A DNA stretch of 12,607 nucleotides from an uncultured Gemmiger sp. (lineage in GTDB: Bacteria; Bacillota; Clostridia; Oscillospirales; Ruminococcaceae), in assembly GCA_944382805.1 (NCBI GenBank), contig CALWNS010000237.1:1-12607 (forward strand). Reading direction: 5' to 3'. The first letter of the stretch is position 1. Each line of letters opens with the position of its first letter. The notes under the pieces are model-generated. The model did no database searches. It was not told the DNA's origin and was given only the letters and a program-made list of their open reading frames with translations. Position numbers and translations under genes: made by a program. Below are positions 1 to 6,155 of the stretch, piece by piece.

Positions 1-443
1 TCGGCAAGAGCGCCGGCGAACTGAAGAGTGAGATGGAAGTGGCCGGCCCCAAGCTGATCCTGTCCGATTACTACGCCAACGTCTTTGAGATGGAACCCCG
101 CGCGCAGGACCGCCTGAACGACCTGTACGATTACTGGATGCAGTTTGTGGACGACACCACCTGCTACCCCGTGGACTGCGTGTTTACCGCCGAGGAGCTG
201 GACACCATCGACCGCTGGCGCGTTGACTTCGAGGGCTTCGTGGCCGAACAGGAGGCCGCCTGGCTGCGCGACGGCGGCATCACCGACGAGACCTGGGCCG
301 CCTACAAGGACAACCTGAACAGCTACGGCATGGATAAGCTGCTGGAGGTCTATCAGGCTGCCTACGACCGCTATGCCGAGACCGCCGGCGAGGCGGTGAA
401 CACCGCCCCCGCCGCCCCCGCCACGGCCGAAAGCGCCGAATAA
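1..443 (+). CDS. ABC transporter extracellular sugar-binding protein, C-terminal fragment
   Basis: The reading frame is open from the left edge (first whole codon at 3), so this is the last ~146 residues of a longer protein; the ATG at 33 is probably internal. The visible part is acidic and aromatic-rich, with a helical tail that includes TAEELDTIDRW, a GGITDETWAAYKDNL segment and a final GMDKLLEVYQAAYDRY. This pattern is typical of the C-terminus of family 1 (LplA/YtcQ-like) solute-binding lipoproteins, which capture oligosaccharides outside the cell for an ABC permease. The last ~18 residues form a low-complexity Ala/Pro tail. The signal peptide and lipobox would lie outside the window. The downstream GH32 enzyme suggests a sucrose or fructan substrate; that is inference from position, because the ligand site is not visible. 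Confidence 0.75.
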   Translation, partial: GKSAGELKSEMEVAGPKLILSDYYANVFEMEPRAQDRLNDLYDYWMQFVDDTTCYPVDCVFTAEELDTIDRWRVDFEGFVAEQEAAWLRDGGITDETWAAYKDNLNSYGMDKLLEVYQAAYDRYAETAGEAVNTAPAAPATAESAE

Positions 444-459
444 CCCCCTTTGCAGCCAC

Positions 460-494
460 GGCCGGCGCCCTGCGGGGCGCTGGCCTTTGGGGTT
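460..494 (+). terminator. Terminator-like hairpin between binding-protein and GH32 genes
   Basis: Arms 460-470 and 475-485 pair over 11 bp with one G-U pair around a TGCG loop, followed by TTTGGGGTTTT. The T-tract is interrupted, so partial termination or 3'-end protection of the binding-protein mRNA is more likely than a full stop. No convincing promoter is seen between it and the next gene. Confidence 0.55.
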
Positions 495-533
495 TTAACC
501 AAAAGAAAAAACCAAAAAAGCGAGGATCTTCTT

Positions 534-2021
534 ATGCCGCGCTATCTTTCCAAACTGGAGACCGCCCGCGAATTTGAACGCAAGGAGACCGCCCGCATCC
601 CGGCGGCCGGCCGCCCGGCCTTTCACCTGTCGCCTGTTGTCGGCTGGATGAACGACCCCAACGGCTTCTGCTATTACGGCGGCCGCTACCACCTGTTTTA
701 CCAGTACCACCCCTACAACACGGTGTGGGGGCCCATGCACTGGGGCCACGCCGCCAGCGCCGACCTGCTGCACTGGGACTACCTGCCCTGCGCCCTGGCG
801 CCGGATACCGCCGCCGATGCGGCCGGGTGTTTTTCCGGCAGTGCGGTGCCGTTGCCGGACGGCCGGCTGTTGCTGCTGTACACCGGCGTGCAGCCCGCCG
901 CCACCGACCACAAGGAATTGCAGGCCCAGTGTGTGGCGGTGGGCGACGGCCGCGACTTTGCCAAGGACGCTGCCAACCCTGTCATCACCGCCGCCATGCT
1001 GCCGGAAGGTTACAGCGCGGTGGATTTCCGCGACCCCAAAATCTGGGCCGAAAACGGAAAATTTTACTGCGTGGCGGCGTCCCGCCACAAGACCGAGCAG
1101 GGCAGCATCCTGCTGTTTGAAAGCCCCGACGGCCACGCCTGGCACTACCTGACCGTGCTGGACGCCAGCCACGGCGCTCTGGGCAAAATGTGGGAATGCC
1201 CCGACTTTTTCGCCCTGGACGGCGCGCAGGTATTGCTTGTCAGTCCGCAGGAGATGCGCGCCACCGCCGACAGCGAGTTCCACGCCGGCGACAATACGAT
1301 GGCGCTGCTGGGCCGCTATGACCCTGCCACCCACGCCTTTGCCCGGCAAAACGTGCAGGCCGTCGACTACGGGCTTGACTTTTACGCCCCGCAGACAACG
1401 CTGGCCCCGGACGGCCGCCGCATACTGGTGGCCTGGATGCAGAGCTGGGCCACCGCGCCGGTCAACCCCGCCGCGTGCGATAAACCGTGGTTCGGCCGCA
1501 TGACGCTGCCGCGCGAACTGCGCGTGCAAAACGGCCGGCTGTACCAGACCCCCGTGCGGGAGATCGAAACGCTGTGGCATGGCAAGGTGGAACTGAACGG
1601 CGTGACGGTGGCGGAATCAACAGCGCTGCCCGGCATCCATGGCCGCAGCCTGGACCTGACGGTGCGGGTGGACGCCGCCGCCAGCCCCGCCTGCCGCCGC
1701 TTTACGCTGCGCTTTGCCGCCGACAACGCCCTGTACAACGAGATCCGCTGCGACCTTGACCGCGGCGAGCTGGCCTTTGACCGCAGCCACGGCGGCAGCC
1801 GCCGCGACTGCGCCCACACCCGGCACATCAAAGCCGCGCCCAAGGACGGCGTTTTGACGCTGCGGCTGATTTTGGACAAAGACTGCGCCGAGCTGTTTGT
1901 CAACGACGGCGAGCGCGCTCTCTCGGCTGTGCTGGCAACCCCGCTCGAAGCCGGGGCCATCACCTTTGCCGCCGAAGGCGGGCCGGCGCGGCTCAATGTC
2001 AGGATGTACACGCTGCGCTGA
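534..2021 (+). CDS. GH32 beta-fructofuranosidase / sucrose-6-phosphate hydrolase
   Basis: This is a 495-residue glycoside hydrolase family 32 enzyme that cleaves terminal beta-fructosides (sucrose, sucrose-6-phosphate or short fructans). All three family signatures are present: WMNDPNG with nucleophile D41, RDPK with transition-state D167, and ECPD with acid/base E221. A five-bladed propeller of about 330 residues is followed by a C-terminal beta-sandwich from about residue 360. I chose the ATG at 534 because GAGGA lies 7 nt upstream; the frame stays open to a TTG at 450, but that start would overlap the preceding hairpin. No signal peptide is visible, so the enzyme is probably cytoplasmic. 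A sugar-binding protein gene lies 90 nt upstream, favouring ABC-imported unphosphorylated substrate over a PTS sugar phosphate. Substrate (scrB/sacA-like versus fructan-active) cannot be settled from sequence alone. Confidence 0.93.
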   Translation: MPRYLSKLETAREFERKETARIPAAGRPAFHLSPVVGWMNDPNGFCYYGGRYHLFYQYHPYNTVWGPMHWGHAASADLLHWDYLPCALAPDTAADAAGCFSGSAVPLPDGRLLLLYTGVQPAATDHKELQAQCVAVGDGRDFAKDAANPVITAAMLPEGYSAVDFRDPKIWAENGKFYCVAASRHKTEQGSILLFESPDGHAWHYLTVLDASHGALGKMWECPDFFALDGAQVLLVSPQEMRATADSEFHAGDNTMALLGRYDPATHAFARQNVQAVDYGLDFYAPQTTLAPDGRRILVAWMQSWATAPVNPAACDKPWFGRMTLPRELRVQNGRLYQTPVREIETLWHGKVELNGVTVAESTALPGIHGRSLDLTVRVDAAASPACRRFTLRFAADNALYNEIRCDLDRGELAFDRSHGGSRRDCAHTRHIKAAPKDGVLTLRLILDKDCAELFVNDGERALSAVLATPLEAGAITFAAEGGPARLNVRMYTLR

Positions 2022-2071
2022 ACGGGCGAACATCCCCCTCGGCACACCGAAACAAAACAACTTCCGTTTTC

Positions 2072-2106
2072 CCGGCAGAAGGTTCCCGCCTTCTGCCGGT
2101 TTTGTT
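2072..2106 (+). terminator. Intrinsic terminator after GH32 gene
   Basis: A perfect 11-bp stem (2072-2082 with 2089-2099) closes a 6-nt loop and is followed by TTTTGTTT. It lies about 50 nt after the GH32 stop codon and should end the sugar operon. Confidence 0.85.
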
Positions 2107-2133
2107 TCCGCTCCGCAGCGGCCCCCGGAAAAC

Positions 2134-2176
2134 AAAAAAGCCTTGCGGCAAGAATTTTCCACCGCAAGGCTCTTTT
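2134..2176. terminator. Bidirectional terminator hairpin
   Basis: Arms 2140-2148 and 2162-2170 pair perfectly (9 bp). A-rich sequence on the left gives six U residues for minus-strand transcripts, and TCTTTT on the right serves plus-strand ones. It lies between the converging sugar operon and tRNA operon and can back up both terminators. Confidence 0.7.
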
Positions 2177-2211
2177 GCTATCGCAGCGCGGATCAATCAG
2201 ATACGCCCAAA

Positions 2212-2264
2212 CAAAAAACAAACCCGAACCCCTGCTCCAAGAGCAAGAAGTTCGGGTTTGTTTT
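2212..2264 (-). terminator. tRNA operon terminator
   Basis: A long stem (2216-2229 with 2250-2263, 14 bp) lies 4 nt beyond the CCA end of tRNA-Glu. In the minus direction it leads into a run of U residues (TTTTTTGTTTG). Because the stem flanks are A-rich on one side and T-rich on the other, it may work in both directions. Confidence 0.8.
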
Positions 2265-2267
2265 GTT

Positions 2268-2342
2268 TGGTGACCCGTACGGGAATCGAACCCATGTTAC
2301 AGCCGTGAAAGGGCCGTGTCTTAACCGCTTGACCAACGGGCC
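2268..2342 (-). tRNA. tRNA-Glu (anticodon UUC)
   Basis: The minus strand folds as a 75-nt tRNA: a 7-bp acceptor stem (GGCCCGT with ACGGGTC), D arm, anticodon arm with loop CTTTCAC (anticodon TTC, complement at 2307-2309), T arm with GGTTCGATTCC, discriminator A and an encoded CCA at 2268-2270. It is the second gene of the tRNA operon, 91 nt downstream of tRNA-Met. UUC reads both glutamate codons. Confidence 0.96.
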
Positions 2343-2349
2343 GGAGGAA

Positions 2350-2431
2350 ATGCAGGGCTTCGCTAAAACAGCAAGCAACTTACCAGCCACTATTGCGGCC
2401 GGCCCCCAAGTATTTTGGCGAAATCCTGCAT
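2350..2431. repeat. Imperfect inverted repeat in the tRNA spacer
   Basis: Positions 2350-2368 and 2413-2431 form 19-nt arms with 16 Watson-Crick pairs, two G-U pairs and one mismatch. They fill almost the whole spacer between the two tRNAs, so the precursor transcript would present one long hairpin between them. A role in processing the tRNA-Met 3' end and tRNA-Glu 5' end is possible but inferred. Confidence 0.6.
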
Positions 2432-2433
2432 CA

Positions 2434-2510
2434 TGGTAGCGGTAACTGGATTTGAACCGGTGACACTTCGGGTATGAACCGAATGCTCTAGCCAACTGAG
2501 CTATACCGCC
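2434..2510 (-). tRNA. tRNA-Met, elongator (anticodon CAU)
   Basis: The minus strand gives a 77-nt tRNA: acceptor GGCGGTA with TACCGCT (ending in G1-U72, as in Bacillus elongator tRNA-Met), D arm AGCTCAGTTGGCTAGAGC, anticodon loop TTCATAC (CAT complement at 2474-2476), T loop TTCAAAT, discriminator A and an encoded CCA at 2434-2436. It lacks the unpaired position 1-72 expected of an initiator. A tRNA-Ile whose CAU is modified to lysidine cannot be fully excluded, but the acceptor and anticodon stem match elongator Met. Confidence 0.93.
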
Positions 2511-2541
2511 ACATATGCCCCAAAAATCAGGGTGCTAGAAT

Positions 2542-2570
2542 ATTATACGGTATAGTCCCGGCCTTGTCAA
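2542..2570 (-). promoter_or_regulatory. Consensus housekeeping promoter of the tRNA operon
   Basis: On the minus strand TTGACA (2565-2570) and TATAAT (2542-2547) are separated by exactly 17 nt. The predicted start near 2535 leaves a ~25-nt leader before tRNA-Met. This exact match suits strong, constitutive stable-RNA synthesis. Confidence 0.93.
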
Positions 2571-2590
2571 GCCCCCGGCGTGATTTTTGT

Positions 2591-2613
2591 GGAATTTTTG
2601 CCGCAAAAGTTCC
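2591..2613 (-). terminator. Weak hairpin after cysK
   Basis: An imperfect stem (4 bp, one mismatch, 5 bp, 3-nt loop) starts 5 nt beyond the cysK stop codon. In the minus direction it is followed by ACAAAAATC, not by a U-tract, so efficient intrinsic termination is doubtful. Confidence 0.3.
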
Positions 2614-2618
2614 GCCGC

Positions 2619-3551
2619 TTATTCCGCAAACAGGTCGGTGGAAAGGTAGCGGTCGCCGGTGTCGGGCAGCAGCACCACGATGGTCTTGCCCTCGTTTTCC
2701 GCCCGGCGGGCCAGCTCGATGCCCGCCCACAGCGCCGCGCCGCTGGAAATGCCCGCCAGCACGCCCTCGCGGCGGCCCAGCTCGCGCGCGGCGGCGTAGG
2801 CGTCCTGCTTGCCGGCCTGCAGCACCTCGTCATACACGCCGGTGTCCAGCACCTTTGGCACAAAGCCCGCGCCGATGCCCTGCAAGGCGTGCGGCCCGGC
2901 CGCTTTGCCGGAAAGCACCGCGCTGTCGGCCGGTTCCACGGCCACCACCCGCACGGCGGGGTTTTGCTGTTTCAGGTACCGGCCCACGCCGGTAATGGTG
3001 CCGCCGGTGCCCACGCCGGCCACAAAAATATCCACCGCGCCGTCGGTATCCTGCCAGATCTCGGGGCCGGTGCCGGCCCGGTGGGCGGCGGGGTTGGCCG
3101 GGTTCACGAACTGCCCGGCCACCAGCGCGCCGGGCGTGGCGGCGGCCAGCTCCTCGGCCTTGGCAATGGCCGCGGCCATGCCGCCCGCGCCGGGGGTCAG
3201 CACCAGCTCGGCGCCGTAGGCGGTCATCAGGGTGCGGCGCTCGGCGCTCATGGAATCCGGCATGACGATCACAACGCGGTACCCGCGCGCCGCCGCCATG
3301 CTGGCCAGCCCGATGCCCGTGTTGCCGGAGGTCGGCTCGATCACGGTCGCGCCGGGGCGCAGGCGGCCGTCCGCTTCGGCGGCGTCCAGCATGGCCTTGG
3401 CCACGCGGTCTTTCACCGAGCCGGCGGGGTTCAGGTATTCCAGCTTGGCCAGCAGCCGCGCGCGCAGCCCCAGCGCCTGTTCCAGGCGGCACAGTTCCAG
3501 CAGCGGCGTGCGGCCGACCAGCTGATCGACCGAAGTATAAATTTTGGACAT
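2619..3551 (-). CDS. cysK: Cysteine synthase A (O-acetylserine sulfhydrylase)
   Basis: This 310-residue PLP enzyme of the CysK family makes cysteine from O-acetylserine and sulfide in the cytoplasm. Visible landmarks are NPAGSVKDR with the PLP lysine K47, PTSGNTG (73-79), which holds the substrate carboxylate, the GTGGTITG phosphate-binding loop, and GISSGAA near the C-terminus. Length matches the family. I start at the ATG giving MSKIYTSVDQL, which has an AAGGGGG site upstream and lies about 34 nt downstream of a strong -10 box; the open frame continues 42 codons upstream through that promoter, so the longer form is rejected. The gene is a single transcription unit between the gpmI terminator and the tRNA operon. 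A large palindrome surrounds its -35 box. Assignment as cystathionine beta-synthase is less likely, given length and motifs. Confidence 0.95.
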   Translation of the reverse strand: MSKIYTSVDQLVGRTPLLELCRLEQALGLRARLLAKLEYLNPAGSVKDRVAKAMLDAAEADGRLRPGATVIEPTSGNTGIGLASMAAARGYRVVIVMPDSMSAERRTLMTAYGAELVLTPGAGGMAAAIAKAEELAAATPGALVAGQFVNPANPAAHRAGTGPEIWQDTDGAVDIFVAGVGTGGTITGVGRYLKQQNPAVRVVAVEPADSAVLSGKAAGPHALQGIGAGFVPKVLDTGVYDEVLQAGKQDAYAAARELGRREGVLAGISSGAALWAGIELARRAENEGKTIVVLLPDTGDRYLSTDLFAE

Positions 3552-3584
3552 GGCGGCGGCCCCCTTTTTTATTTGCCTGTGTTT

Positions 3585-3614
3585 ATTATAGTTTGCCCGC
3601 GGCGCACTTGTCAA
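3585..3614 (-). promoter_or_regulatory. cysK promoter
   Basis: On the minus strand TTGACA (3609-3614) and TATAAT (3585-3590) are 18 nt apart; both hexamers are exact. The expected start near 3578 gives a leader of about 27 nt. Confidence 0.88.
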
Positions 3615-3630
3615 ATACGCCGCGGGCAAA
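3592..3630. promoter_or_regulatory. Palindromic operator candidate around the cysK -35 box
   Basis: Arms 3592-3604 and 3618-3630 are a perfect 13-bp inverted repeat (TTTGCCCGCGGCG and its complement) with 13 nt between them. The TTGACA box lies inside that gap and one arm fills most of the -35/-10 spacer. It lies upstream of the cysK start, so it would act on DNA, most simply as a repressor site. It does not resemble the AT-rich CymR site of Bacillus. The regulator is unknown. Confidence 0.55.
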
Positions 3631-3668
3631 AACCGCCCCCGCCGGGCGGGAAAGCCCGGCGGGGGCGG
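3628..3668 (-). terminator. Strong terminator of the pgk-tpiA-gpmI operon
   Basis: A perfect 15-bp, almost all-GC stem (3633-3647 with 3654-3668) with a 6-nt loop is followed on the minus strand by TTTTT (3632-3628). It begins 12 nt after the gpmI stop codon and should protect cysK from read-through. Its U-tract abuts the palindrome of the cysK promoter. Confidence 0.92.
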
Positions 3669-3680
3669 TACGGCCAAAAC

Positions 3681-5210
3681 TTATTCGCTGACGATCAGGC
3701 TCTTGCCGGTCATCTCGGCCGGCACCTCCAGCCCGATGTAGGGCAGCATGGTGGGCGCGATGTCGGCCAGGCAGCCGCCTTCGCGCAGCTTCACATCGCC
3801 CGCGCCGATCACGGCGAACGGCACCGGGTTGGTGCTGTGGGCGGTGAACGGCGTGCCGTCCGGGTTGGCCATCTTTTCGGCGTTGCCGTGGTCGGCGGTC
3901 AGGAACACCACGCCGCCCATCTTCAGCACGGCGTCGGTCACCTTGCCCACGCCCTCGTCCACGGCCTCCACGGCCTTCACGGCGGCGTCAAACACGCCGG
4001 TGTGGCCGACCATGTCGCAGTTGGCAAAGTTCAGGATGATCACATCGTACTTGCCGCTCTCGATGCGGCGCACGCACTCGTCCGCCACTTCCGGCTCGCT
4101 CATCTCGGGCTTCAGGTCGTAGGTGGCCACCTTCGGGCTGGGCACGACCTTGCGGTCCTCGCCCTCGTAGGGGGCCTCGACGCCGCCGTTAAAGAAGAAG
4201 GTCACGTGCGCGTACTTTTCGGTCTCGGCAATGCGCAGCTGGGTCTTGCCGTGCTTGGACAGGTACTCGCCCAGGACGTTGTTCAGCTCCACCGGCGGGT
4301 AGGCCACTTCGCAGTTGGGCATGGTGGCGTCGTACTCGGCCATGCAGACGTAGTGGACCGGGAACCGGCCGAACCGCCGCTCGAACCCGTTGAATTCGTC
4401 GTCCACAAAAATGCGGGTCATCTGGCGCGCGCGGTCGGGGCGTAAGTTCATAAAGATGACCGTGTCGCCGGCCTCCACGCGGCCGCCCTCGCAGGTGATG
4501 ACCGGCACCACGAACTCGTCGGTCACGCCCTCGGCGTAAGAAGCGTCGATCGCCTCCTGCGCGTTCGGGGCGCGGCGGCCCTCGTTATACACAAAGGCGG
4601 CGTAGGCTTTCTCCTCGCGGTCCCAGTTTTTGTCGCGGTCCATCGCGTAATAGCGGCCGCTGACCGTGGCGATTTGGCCGATGCCCAGCTCGTCGAGCTT
4701 TTTCTGCAGATCGGCCAAAAAGCCCTTGCCGGAATGCGGGTCGGTGTCACGGCCGTCCATGATGCAGTGCAGGTACACCTTGGTCGCGCCCAGGTGCTTG
4801 GCCATGTCCAGCACGCCGAACCAGTGGTCGGCGTGGCTGTGTACGCCGCCGGTGCCCACCAGGCCCATCAGGTGGATGGCTTTGCCGGCGTCGATGGCGG
4901 CTTTCATGTTGCGCAAAAGCACCGGGTTTTGCAGCATTTCGCCGTCCTCGATGCTCTTGGTGATCAGGGTCAGCTGCTGGTACACGATGCGGCCCGCGCC
5001 CATGTTGGTGTGGCCGACCTCGCTGTTGCCCATCTGGCCGTTGGGCAGGCCCACGGCCATGCCGGAGGCCTGGATGGTGGTCATGGGGCAGGTGGAAAAG
5101 ATCTTGTCCAGGTTGGGGGTGTTGGCGGCGGTGACGGCGTTGCCCTCCTTGTGGTCGGGCGTCCAGCCGAAGCCGTCCATGATGCAGAGTAATACAGGCT
5201 TTTTCGCCAT
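3681..5210 (-). CDS. gpmI: 2,3-bisphosphoglycerate-independent phosphoglycerate mutase
   Basis: This 509-residue enzyme interconverts 3- and 2-phosphoglycerate in glycolysis using two manganese ions and a phosphoserine intermediate. The family signatures are complete: IMDGFGW with metal ligand D12, NSEVGHTNMGAGR with nucleophile S63, GGVHSH, DGRDTDP, GRYYAMDRD, NLRPDRARQ, NFANCDMVGHTG and TADHGNAE. Length is typical. The ATG at 5210 (MAKKPVLL) has AAGGAG about 10 nt upstream; the frame is open 44 codons further up, through repeat-like DNA, and that extension is not credible. It is the last gene of the pgk-tpiA-gpmI operon, 97 nt after tpiA. No separate promoter is visible in that gap: a TTGACA there has no matching -10 box. 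Confidence 0.97.
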   Translation of the reverse strand: MAKKPVLLCIMDGFGWTPDHKEGNAVTAANTPNLDKIFSTCPMTTIQASGMAVGLPNGQMGNSEVGHTNMGAGRIVYQQLTLITKSIEDGEMLQNPVLLRNMKAAIDAGKAIHLMGLVGTGGVHSHADHWFGVLDMAKHLGATKVYLHCIMDGRDTDPHSGKGFLADLQKKLDELGIGQIATVSGRYYAMDRDKNWDREEKAYAAFVYNEGRRAPNAQEAIDASYAEGVTDEFVVPVITCEGGRVEAGDTVIFMNLRPDRARQMTRIFVDDEFNGFERRFGRFPVHYVCMAEYDATMPNCEVAYPPVELNNVLGEYLSKHGKTQLRIAETEKYAHVTFFFNGGVEAPYEGEDRKVVPSPKVATYDLKPEMSEPEVADECVRRIESGKYDVIILNFANCDMVGHTGVFDAAVKAVEAVDEGVGKVTDAVLKMGGVVFLTADHGNAEKMANPDGTPFTAHSTNPVPFAVIGAGDVKLREGGCLADIAPTMLPYIGLEVPAEMTGKSLIVSE

Positions 5211-5260
5211 AAACAGGATTCTCCTTTTTTGTTGTAGAGATGAATGCGCCGGGCGCGGAT

Positions 5261-5302
5261 AGGCGCCCCTTGTCAAAAAAGGGGGGCCTAAAGGGGGGCG
5301 CT
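5261..5302. repeat. Degenerate repeat hairpin in the tpiA-gpmI spacer
   Basis: The minus strand reads GCCCCCC, T6, GACAAGGGGCGCC, closely resembling the outer hairpin of the repeat element after gltX (GCCCCCTTTGACAAGGGGG at 9198-9216). The region also pairs end to end (5262-5269 with 5295-5302, including a G-U pair). I read it as a relic or half-unit of the same repeat family lying in the glycolytic operon. Confidence 0.5.
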
Positions 5303-5307
5303 CCCTC

Positions 5308-6078
5308 TTAGCCCTTGGTCGCCGCGTCCACGATCGTGGCAAACTGGTCGGCTTTCAGCGAAGCGCCGCCGATCAGGCCGCCGTCCACGTCGGGCTTGCT
5401 CAGCAGTTCTGCCGCGTTGCCGGCGTTCATGCTGCCGCCGTACTGCACGGTCAGGCCCTTGGCGGCAGCATCGCCGTACAGCTCGCCCACCACCTTGCGG
5501 ATGGCGGCGCAGACCTCCTGCGCCTGGTCGGCGGTGGCGGTGCGGCCGGTGCCGATGGCCCAGATCGGCTCATAGGCGATGACCACGTTCTTCAGCTCTT
5601 CGGCCGAAACGCCGCCCAGGGCGATCTTGACCTGCATACGCACCAGTTCCTCGGTCACGCCCTGCTCGCGCTGGGTCAGGCTTTCGCCCACGCAGATGAT
5701 GGGCTTGAGCCCCGCGGCCAGCGCGGCCTTGGCGCGCTTGTTCACCGTCTCGTCGGTCTCGGCAAAATACTGGCGGCGCTCGCTGTGGCCGATCACCACA
5801 TACTCCACGCCCAGGTCCACCAGCATATCGGCGGAAACTTCGCCGGTGTACGCGCCGGATTTTTCAAAGTGGACGTTCTGCGCGCCCACGTGTACGTTGG
5901 TGCCGGCGCACTTGGCCACGGCCACGGCCAGGTCGGTGGCCGGCACGCAGCACACCACCTCGCAGGCGGCGTATTCCACCATCGGGATCAGGTCGTCCAG
6001 CAGAAAGCCGGCCTCGGTGGGGGTCTTGTTCATTTTCCAGTTGCCGGCAATGATCGCTTTGCGGTTCTGCTTATCCAT
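5308..6078 (-). CDS. tpiA: Triosephosphate isomerase
   Basis: This 256-residue TIM-barrel enzyme interconverts dihydroxyacetone phosphate and glyceraldehyde-3-phosphate. Signatures: GNWKMNK with substrate-binding N13 and K15, the electrophile H98 in IGHSERR, the catalytic base E170 in AYEPIWAIGTG (the start of mobile loop 6), and GGSMNAGN and GGLIGGASL, which bind the phosphate. Nothing essential is missing and the length is normal. The start at 6078 (MDKQNRKAIIAGNWK) has AAGGAG 9 nt upstream. It is the middle gene of the operon, 77 nt downstream of pgk, with a terminator-like hairpin in that gap, so its expression probably depends on partial read-through from the pgk promoter. Confidence 0.97.
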   Translation of the reverse strand: MDKQNRKAIIAGNWKMNKTPTEAGFLLDDLIPMVEYAACEVVCCVPATDLAVAVAKCAGTNVHVGAQNVHFEKSGAYTGEVSADMLVDLGVEYVVIGHSERRQYFAETDETVNKRAKAALAAGLKPIICVGESLTQREQGVTEELVRMQVKIALGGVSAEELKNVVIAYEPIWAIGTGRTATADQAQEVCAAIRKVVGELYGDAAAKGLTVQYGGSMNAGNAAELLSKPDVDGGLIGGASLKADQFATIVDAATKG

Positions 6079-6115
6079 GGTACATTTCTCCTTGTATCGT
6101 TATATTCTGTGGGGC

Positions 6116-6147
6116 AAAAAGCGGCGCGGCGGCCGGGCCGCCGCGCC
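6116..6147 (-). terminator. Terminator-like attenuator between pgk and tpiA
   Basis: A 10-bp all-GC stem (6123-6132 with 6138-6147, CCGGG loop) is followed on the minus strand by GCTTTTTG. It lies 8 nt after the pgk stop codon, inside the operon. With tpiA and gpmI downstream and no clear promoter, it probably reduces rather than ends transcription, or defines a stable pgk mRNA end. Confidence 0.65.
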
Positions 6148-6155
6148 TGCGGGTT

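Noticed and set aside
2193..2495. Open frames across the tRNA genes
   Set aside because: They are translations of tRNA sequence.
3592..3630. The cysK palindrome as a second gpmI terminator
   Set aside because: In the minus direction it has no following U-tract, its loop holds an exact TTGACA box, and a complete terminator already precedes it.
2580..4445. A 621-codon open frame on the plus strand opposite cysK and gpmI, rich in His, Gly and Ala
   Set aside because: It is the antisense shadow of two well-recognised conserved genes in high-GC DNA, crosses the gpmI terminator and cysK promoter, and shows no domain of its own.
5266..5276. Exact TTGACA (minus strand) as a gpmI promoter
   Set aside because: No acceptable -10 hexamer occurs 15-19 nt downstream; the match belongs to the repeat-like sequence.
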